Below are positions 57,707 to 64,000 of a DNA stretch of 64,000 nucleotides, piece by piece; the stretch's first letter is position 1; each line of letters starts with the position of its first letter. The DNA comes from Choanephora cucurbitarum. Lineage: Eukaryota; Mucoromycota; Mucoromycetes; Mucorales; Choanephoraceae. Made by a program: the position numbers and the translations under genes. The notes beneath the pieces were generated by a model that saw only the letters and a list, made by a program, of their open reading frames with translations, searched no databases and was not told where the DNA came from. The stretch is taken from positions 372,001 to 436,000 of the forward strand of contig JAIWNI010000010.1 of assembly GCA_025331435.1 (NCBI GenBank), read 5' to 3'.

Positions 57707-59516
57707 ATGTCAGAAGCAACACCGCTTTTGAATAGACACATATCTACCAAAGCTACAGCATGGCATGGCATTATACCTTTCTCATTACTTACATTTGTTG
57801 CTGGGTATTTATCTCTTTTGATCTGAATACAACTTTATCATTCTTTACTTATTATACATCACGATTAGAGCAATGGCAGCTCCATTGGTTGAGCTATTTG
57901 CAACAGCTTTCTGTTACAAGTAAAGAAATTGAAGCATTGGGATAACATGAAAGAAAAGAAAAACTTAAACATCACACTTAGATATTATAGGTCAAAATCA
58001 ACGGATATTGAGTTAGATATACCTGTTGAGAATTGTGCTATTCCAGAAGTTCAAAAACTTGCATCAGAAGCTCAAGGATTGTTCATGTTTCTTATTTATG
58101 CAGCAAGTAGGTGAAAGAAGATCATAATAGGAAAAATGCCTATCTTGCTAACCAGAAAAGAACAGGTCTCTTAACTGCCAGCCACTATGGAAGGTTATCT
58201 GACAGAAAGGGCCGCCGCCTTGTGTTCATGATCAGTACCACAGGAGGATGTCTTACGATGCTCTCTTATATCTTGACATTCAATTTTCCTGAATTATTTG
58301 GTACTTGGTTACTGTTTATTGTCCCTGCCATCTACGGTCTCTGTGGTGGTGATAGTTTGATTTCTGCTACTGTACAGGCTTATATAGCTGATTGTACATC
58401 TCATGATACTAGGTAACAGAGATAAGATCTACAGAAAGAAACAGTCGTGTCTGATGTGTTGTTGATTAGGTCAGCTATGTTCAGTCGTTTGATTGCCGGT
58501 TGCTCTATCTCGTCAGCTTTGGGTGCATCCTTAGCATCTTGTATCATCAGTTCAACAGGCTCCATCAACTATGTCTTATGGATGGCTTTTGCCATATGCC
58601 TTGCTTTCTTACTCTATGTGATTTTTGCCATGCCTGAATCGCGTGTGTTTGAGAAGTCAAAGCAACCCATTCAGCAAACGAGTTTGATGGACCAACTCAA
58701 CATCTTCTCTTCACTCCGTATCTTTCTGTCCAACAGCAACAAGGACGTCTACCCTTATGCCTTACTTTTTGCTGCTATTGATGACTTCCTGTTTGCCTTT
58801 ATTGCTTTCCCTCCTGTACTGCTCTATGTCATGTACAAATTCGGTTGGACAGCCTATGAAGGTGGTATTTTCAATGGTCTTACCAACTTTGTGCGCTTTA
58901 TTACTACCAGTCTGATTGTTCCCTATCTGTCTCAACAGTTCCACGCGATGTATGCATCAAGAGACGATCGAAATGCTGTAGCTGTACCAGAATCATCTAA
59001 GGCAGTACCTGCCATAAATTCAGATACAATAGAAATAATAGATGATGAAAATGAGGCAATCACCAAGAGATCTTTGATGTTTGATGCTTATATGATTCGT
59101 GCAAGTTTTGCCTTTGAATCTCTTAGTTTCTTTATCTTCGCGACTACCAACTCAGGTGCTGGCATCATGGTAGCTGGTTTCATTCGCGGACTCTCAAGTA
59201 TGGGCGTTGCAGGAAGTTGTTCTTTCATGTCTAAGCTGGTTGATTCCTCGCAGATTGGTGAATTGACTAGTGCACTGTCGATTATAGAATCGATTGCAAG
59301 TAAAGTTGATTTATTTATGTTTGTATGCATTAGTTCCTAATTTGATTCTTGTTAGGTATGATGTCTCAATTGCTGTTGACTTTTATTTATGGTGCGTCTG
59401 TTGCAACTATGCCTGAACTCGTCTTTTATATTTGTGCAGTCATTGCCTGCTTGGCCTTTGTGTTTGCTATGTTTATTCGTTTTACTGAAGATGCTCAAGA
59501 TGAACAAGAAGCTTAG
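57707..59516 (+). CDS. MFS transporter, SLC46/tetracycline-resistance-like
   Basis: Six exons: 57707-57804, 57869-57919, 57982-58106, 58166-58412, 58470-59299 and 59356-59516; 503 residues, phases consistent. It begins MSEATPLLNRHISTKATAWH with a dileucine-like TPLL motif, then 12 predicted membrane segments. Seen: GAMAAPLVELFATAFCYK at the first segment, the MFS loop 2-3 motif GRLSDRKGRR, GLCGGDSLISATVQAYIADC, and a central cytosolic loop of about 50 residues (AVPESSKAVPAINSDTIEI). The overall pattern recalls fungal TetA/SLC46-like carriers; the substrate is unknown. Tandem with another MFS gene of a different subfamily. Confidence 0.85.
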
Positions 59517-60201
59517 TTGTCATCTGCTATAATAAAATACCCTTTTATCTAATTCTACAACAGAAAAGAAAATTTAGCTACTCAGTCTATGGTTCTCCTT
59601 TTTTTTTCTAGTTATTCTTAGTTAAACAAGAGAATTGTTTAAATTTCAATCTGAACATCATTTTCTAAAAAGGAGTGGATACACGATGACAAACAAAAGA
59701 ATTTCACTGAATGATCTACTTTGCAGTTGTTTTTGATTGTTGAATGAGATGCGCAATTGTCAGACTACTCTCAGTCAACTCTTAGAGTGCAAAGATATCC
59801 TAAAAAAAAAAGAAGGCGAGAAAGAGAACCAGGCCAAACAAGCTTACTCAAGAAGGCCCTGTCCAAGGTTATATGGGAGGGAGGTTTGTTTGACCAAAGA
59901 TTTTATATGAGCCGATCTGCCTGCCATCATAGATGACAACATATTATTGATTAAAGTTGTGGTTTATATTGGCACAACGAAAATAATAATTATTTTCATT
60001 ATTTCCAGTCTTAAAATATACCAACTCACTTTATGATAGCAAGTATGTCTTCAATTAAATTGGGATTTCTAGTGTCATCACACCTAAAAAAAAAGGATAT
60101 GACATGGATTTCATTGTTGTCACAGCTTCTTTTATAAATGAACCATCCTTTCTCTCTTTTTCTTTTCTTTTTCATAAGCTTTTCTTACATTTTCAAAACA
60201 A
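59517..60201. other. Intergenic between two MFS genes
   Basis: No gene seen. The T/C-rich stretch at 60148-60175 is the leader of the downstream gene. Confidence 0.5.
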
Positions 60202-62004
60202 ATGAACAGCTTAGAAAATACCAGTTTTGAAAGCTCACAAGCTACCCTTTATACCAAAGATATCAAAAGAGCATGTCGTACACGTTCTAAAGAATCCATA
60301 TCAGGTAATGATTAGACAGTACATCAAGCAGAAAACAATATGTTTTTCTGATCTCTTTAAGCACATTAGATAACCCTGAACAGAATCCATGGCTTATTGT
60401 TGTTGGTACATTTCTAGTGTTAGTGGTTGGATTAGGCTCTCTTCAATCATGGGGTAAAATTAAATTATATGCCATTTTTTTATTTCTTCATGTAACTGAC
60501 AGCATGATTTAAGGCATCATGCAAAATTATTTTGAACAATATCCAGGCTTTCAAGGCACGCCTAATCTATCCCTCCAACTGAGTTTTGTAGCCACAATAT
60601 GTAATATTATTATCAATTTACTTGGACTTGTAGGCCAAGTGCTCCTGTCTCTCTTTGAGACTAGAACTGTACTTTTTGTATCCATTGTCATTTGTAGTGT
60701 AGGCTTGTTATTAGCTAGTTTCAGTACACAGGTAATTGAATCAAATCGAATGTGCTCTCATTGGCTAATACATATAGTTTTACACATTAGATTTGGCATC
60801 TTTATCTTACACAAGGTGTTGTGTACGGCATTGGATCTTCTATCATGTTTTATGTAAGATGATTTCATTTGAACCTTTAGTATGTTCTAAACTTCTTTCT
60901 AGATTGCATTGTCGGTAGTGCCTCAATGGTTTACTAAACAAAAGGGAGTGGCCTTAGGCATCATCTCTAGCGGCATTAGTATCGGCGGTTTGATTATGCC
61001 ATTGATTATTGAACCTTTAAACACTCATTTAGGTGCAGCATGGTAAAAGGGAAAAAATAGCGAGATGGACTAAATGTCTAACCACATTATGGTCTATTCT
61101 ATAGGTGTTATAGAATCATGAGTTTAATCTGTCTTGTCATTGGTGTCATCTCTTGTCTTTTCTTCAAGACCACCAAGAAATCAACAGAAGAGAGTGGAGA
61201 GAAACAGAGTCAGAAGGAAGCCATCGTTCAGATCAAGGATATGTTTGATCTCAGTGTAGCAAAGAATTGGCGCTTTTTGCTATGGGTCTTTATTGACATC
61301 CTGATGGAAAGTGCTTACAATGTTCCTTACTATTTCCTTCCTTGTAAGCATCACTATTCTATCATCAGCAGAGTGTATACTAAATAACGGTCCATTAGCC
61401 TATGCTACTTTCTTAGGCCTAAGTACTTCTCAAGGAGCACTTGTGTTGTCAGTGGGATCTGGCATGAATGCAATAGGTAGAATTGCTTCAGGGTAAGACA
61501 ACAAAAGCAGATTGATAGTCGATCGTTTCTGACCAATGATAATAGATTAATAGCAGATGTGTTTGGCCATGTTAATGTCATTATTATCTATTCTATCATC
61601 TCTGGGCTTACTTCTTTGTTCCTCTGGACTTATGCCACAACATTCAATACCCTCATGGCTTTCTCTGTTCTATTTGGATTCTTTGGCGGTGCATTCATTA
61701 CATTAAGTAAAGTTTTTTTAAAAGATTTGTCTCTAAACCATACTGACCTTCTTCTCTAGCACCCACCATTACACTGTTAGTGACAGGCTATGAGAAATTT
61801 GAAACTGGCCTTTCTGTATTTTTGATCTTGACTGTGATTTCTATGTTTGGTCCTAATCTTGCAGGCGCGATTGAAGTATCAGCACATGCCTCAAAAGAGT
61901 TTGATAGTTACAAGTACTTTACTGGTGCTTGTTATCTGACAGGTGCTATCTTGTTGGTTGTATTCAAGTTTTCTTTAAATCGTAATTTCTTTGCAAAAAT
62001 ATAA
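60202..62004 (+). CDS. MFS transporter, monocarboxylate-permease-like
   Basis: Nine exons: 60202-60304, 60370-60453, 60514-60731, 60791-60853, 60903-61042, 61105-61343, 61399-61492, 61546-61706 and 61760-62004; 448 residues, all phases fit. After a 35-residue hydrophilic N-terminus, DNPEQNPWLIVVGTFLVLVV starts the first segment. Family marks: GSLQSWGIMQNYFEQ, IWHLYLTQGVVYGIGSSIMF, VPQWFTKQKGVALGIISSGI and SIGGLIMPLI, plus GMNAIGRIASGLIADVFG in the second half. These are typical of fungal MCT/MCH-like permeases (SLC16-related), which yeast uses for riboflavin or unknown monocarboxylates. Plasma membrane by inference; substrate not predictable. Confidence 0.88.
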
Positions 62005-62115
62005 GATAGATTGTTACACTACATCTATGAGGGGAAATCTGCTTTATGTAAGGGTGTGTTGATTTTCATTGGTTCTTCTTTTCTTTTTATTTATTTTTTT
62101 CATATACGCGTTACC

Positions 62116-62708
62116 ATGACTGAGATGACAAAAGAAGAGATCAAACGATTCAAAGCCTTTGAAGGTTATGACTTTGATAAAGACCAAGAATATACAGTGC
62201 GTTCTTTTCTGTCTTAAAGAGAGCTTCACATAATGATTTTCTTTAGTCTAAGATTGCCTCTATCCTTAATGAAAATCAAGGGGATCAAGAACAACTAATT
62301 AGAAAAGCAAAGTTGTTTTACTATACAAAGTAAGTTGGTATGCAAATGTTGTAGTTAGCACAAGTTAATCTGTACATATAAGATGCATAGATGCATTTGA
62401 TATTCAGCAATATGAGCAATGGAAACAACAGTCTGATAAAGAAGGTAATATTGAATACGAGAAAATCCTTGTAGATATTCATGATAGCAATAGACGATAA
62501 GCCTGTTCGCTTTACATTTCAAGAATTGGTGGATATGATTGAGAAAGGCATTGAGATTCCAGGTAATATAGGCTGCATATGACGATCAATTTTAACTAAA
62601 AAAACGTTGCTAGGTATCAAACAAATACCCAATATACTGAATGAAGGCACGCCAAGTGAAGCCAAAATGACAGCACGCCCAAAACCGTGGGAAATTGCCC
62701 GAGAGTGA
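62116..62708 (+). CDS. PEX39: Small KPWE-motif protein, PEX39-like
   Basis: Five exons: 62116-62196, 62247-62329, 62383-62444, 62488-62562 and 62614-62708; 131 residues. It is hydrophilic and starts MTEMTKEEIKRFKAFEGYDF. The C-terminal part, FTFQELVDMIEKGIEIPGIK followed by QIPNILNEGTPSEAKMTARP and KPWE, matches the PEX14-like KPWE domain: a short helix, an IPGI turn and the closing KPWE. Proteins with this layout (yeast Yjr012c, human C6orf226) were recently tied to Pex7-dependent peroxisomal import under the name Pex39; the gene symbol rests on that resemblance. Exon 4 has a possible alternative acceptor 6 nt downstream. AATAAAAATAAA follows the stop; it ends 50 bp from a convergent small gene. 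Confidence 0.72.
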
Positions 62709-62757
62709 TACAATAAAAATAAAGAGTGGTTTATTATACAAGATGGTATAAATGAAT

Positions 62758-63171
62758 CTAAAGTGTCATTCTATGGTGAAATAATTCTGGATCAGGTGTC
62801 CCGGGAACAGAGACAGAATACTTTGATTTCACAGTTGCCTTGAAGGGCAATTGGCTCAACTTCAGAGAGGATGTAGACAGCTTCTTACGTCTCATCACTA
62901 TACTTTGGCTGGGTGATTGTGTCTTGTGTTGTTTTCGATATCTGTTTAGGTATCCTTCTATTCTTAACATACAATGGGACAACAGCCAATTGGTTGATTC
63001 TAATGTAAGCCCAGACACCATTTCAATGGCAAGTAAAGTGAACCGAAGAAAGAAGAAGGAAGAAGTGAAGGTGGTAGTGACAACTGCCAAAAGCATCAGA
63101 AATAACATCACTAACAACACAACTGGAGTCAGAATCACACACCCAACCGTAGAGAGAATAGAATATCGCAT
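62758..63171 (-). CDS. Small putative membrane protein
   Basis: Single-exon frame of 137 residues on the minus strand. The first 60 residues hold one long or two short hydrophobic segments (LTPVVLLVMLFLMLLAVVTT, FTSSFFFLRFTLLAIEMV); the C-terminal half is basic and Ser-rich, ending in a short conserved-looking tail (VPGTPDPELFHHR). On this strand it has a T/C-rich leader before the ATG and an AATAAA just after the stop (about 62729-62734), which favours it over the overlapping plus-strand frame at 62840-63247. No family recognised. Confidence 0.5.
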   Translation of the reverse strand: MRYSILSTVGCVILTPVVLLVMLFLMLLAVVTTTFTSSFFFLRFTLLAIEMVSGLTLESTNWLLSHCMLRIEGYLNRYRKQHKTQSPSQSIVMRRKKLSTSSLKLSQLPFKATVKSKYSVSVPGTPDPELFHHRMTL

Positions 63172-64000
63172 ATCTAAGAAAATCAGTGTAAAGAAAAGAA
63201 GAAGAAGAAAAAAAAAGGAAATTGATTTAAATTTTACCCCTATTTAAAGCCTTTTTTCATACTAAATGTATATCACATGTATACAAAAAAAAAGAGAAAC
63301 AGCCACTCTTTAGAACAATGAGTACATGACCGCCGAACTAGCTAGTTGATATAGTGTAGATTCTTTGTTTAGACTCTCTAAAGATGAATGGCAGCTTCAC
63401 ATCATATCTAATCTGTGGGGTAACAGATAGATGAGTGGAACCAATCAGATGCTGCATCACTTATTCTTATGAATATGACGTAAATCAATCAATTGAATTT
63501 CATGCTAACACCATTTGTCACAAGCCAAAAAGATAAGAGTCATATGAACAAATGACACCAACAGTATAGGCTTCATTCAGTTGTACTCAGTGACCCATTT
63601 GATTAGAGAGAAATAGGCCTTAAACATAGTCAGATCATCACCACTCTTTGAGTACTCAAATAGAGCACCGGTCACTTCTTTTTATAGAAATTTCATACCA
63701 AACCAGTAAGATCATTTCATTTGAACAACTGTGATAGCCAGCAGTTGATAAAGGCGATCAGGGACCATACATTATAAATCCCTTTGGTGCTTTATTCTTT
63801 GACTACTTGTGGAACTAACACAAGCCTCTTTCTTTCTCTCGTTTGGGGCTATGAATAGAAAGAAGATAAGCGTAGCTTGATATAGAACTCAGCCTTTGCA
63901 TGGATCATGTCAGAGTTACCAAAATGAACAAATGCTGAGTGCTCACTCTACATTTACAAGCTTCTTGAGCACACGATAGGTTATTGTTTCACAGCAGTGT
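63172..64000. other. Right-edge region without recognised genes
   Basis: The first 60 bases are the A-rich complement of the leader of the small membrane-protein gene. The remainder shows no open frame of note and no RNA gene was recognised. Confidence 0.45.

Noticed and set aside
62840..63247. Plus-strand frame of 135 codons with a basic tail
   Set aside because: It overlaps the minus-strand small membrane protein, which has the better leader and an AATAAA after its stop. The basic tail is simply the A-rich complement of the minus-strand leader.

Overview
The window looks like nuclear DNA of an early-diverging filamentous fungus, most likely Mucoromycotina (Mucorales-type). It is AT-rich and gene-dense. 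Most genes are split by many short introns (about 50-95 nt, GTAAGT-like donors, TAG/CAG acceptors). The products include fungal-specific families (YAK1 kinase, WHI2-like BTB, NBP2/SKB5 SH3, fungal Zn2Cys6 regulators, metacaspase, MSB2-like mucin). Exon coordinates below were worked out by hand from splice signals, reading phase and family similarity; no search was run.

Layout. 1-5.1 kb: the 5' end of a YAK1-type kinase (minus), an F-box/LRR-like gene (minus) and a long gene-poor stretch. 5.1-12.7 kb: RPS6, a WHI2-like BTB protein, cytosolic inorganic pyrophosphatase and an NBP2/SKB5-like SH3 protein, all plus. 13.8-17.5 kb: phytochelatin synthase (plus) converging on a metacaspase (minus). 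18.3-23 kb: a Zn2Cys6 regulator (minus) divergent from a medium-chain NADP-dependent reductase (plus). 23.4-24.9 kb: a decayed non-LTR retrotransposon. 25.5-37.7 kb: a sulfotransferase-like protein, a BTB plus CAP-Gly protein, a second Zn2Cys6 regulator, a CS-domain plus Sel1-repeat membrane protein and a uridine kinase/UPRT-like protein of 15 exons. 37.8-45.2 kb: a giant Thr/Ser-rich mucin-like membrane protein and an SR splicing factor (both minus). 45.4-48.0 kb: a nearly complete Fanzor (eukaryotic TnpB-like, RNA-guided nuclease family) gene interrupted by two in-frame TAG codons. 49-51 kb: a MATE transporter (minus). 53.3-53.8 kb: a Tc1/mariner transposase fragment. 54-55.5 kb: a MYST histone acetyltransferase. 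57.7-63.2 kb: two MFS transporters, a small KPWE-motif protein (PEX39-like) and a small membrane protein on the opposite strand.

The genes do not form one pathway. Several touch stress and growth signalling (YAK1, WHI2, NBP2, the MSB2-like mucin, metacaspase), heavy-metal detoxification (phytochelatin synthase) and transport (MATE, two MFS), but this may be chance. The only convincing local regulatory pairing is the divergent Zn2Cys6 regulator and reductase. The most interesting item is the Fanzor locus: its three RuvC acidic residues and paired zinc-ribbon cysteines are preserved although two nonsense codons break the frame, and two small hairpins directly follow the stop codon. A second unusual structure is a 44-bp inverted repeat at 56983-57115 in which four of the five arm differences can be absorbed by G:U pairs in a plus-strand RNA.
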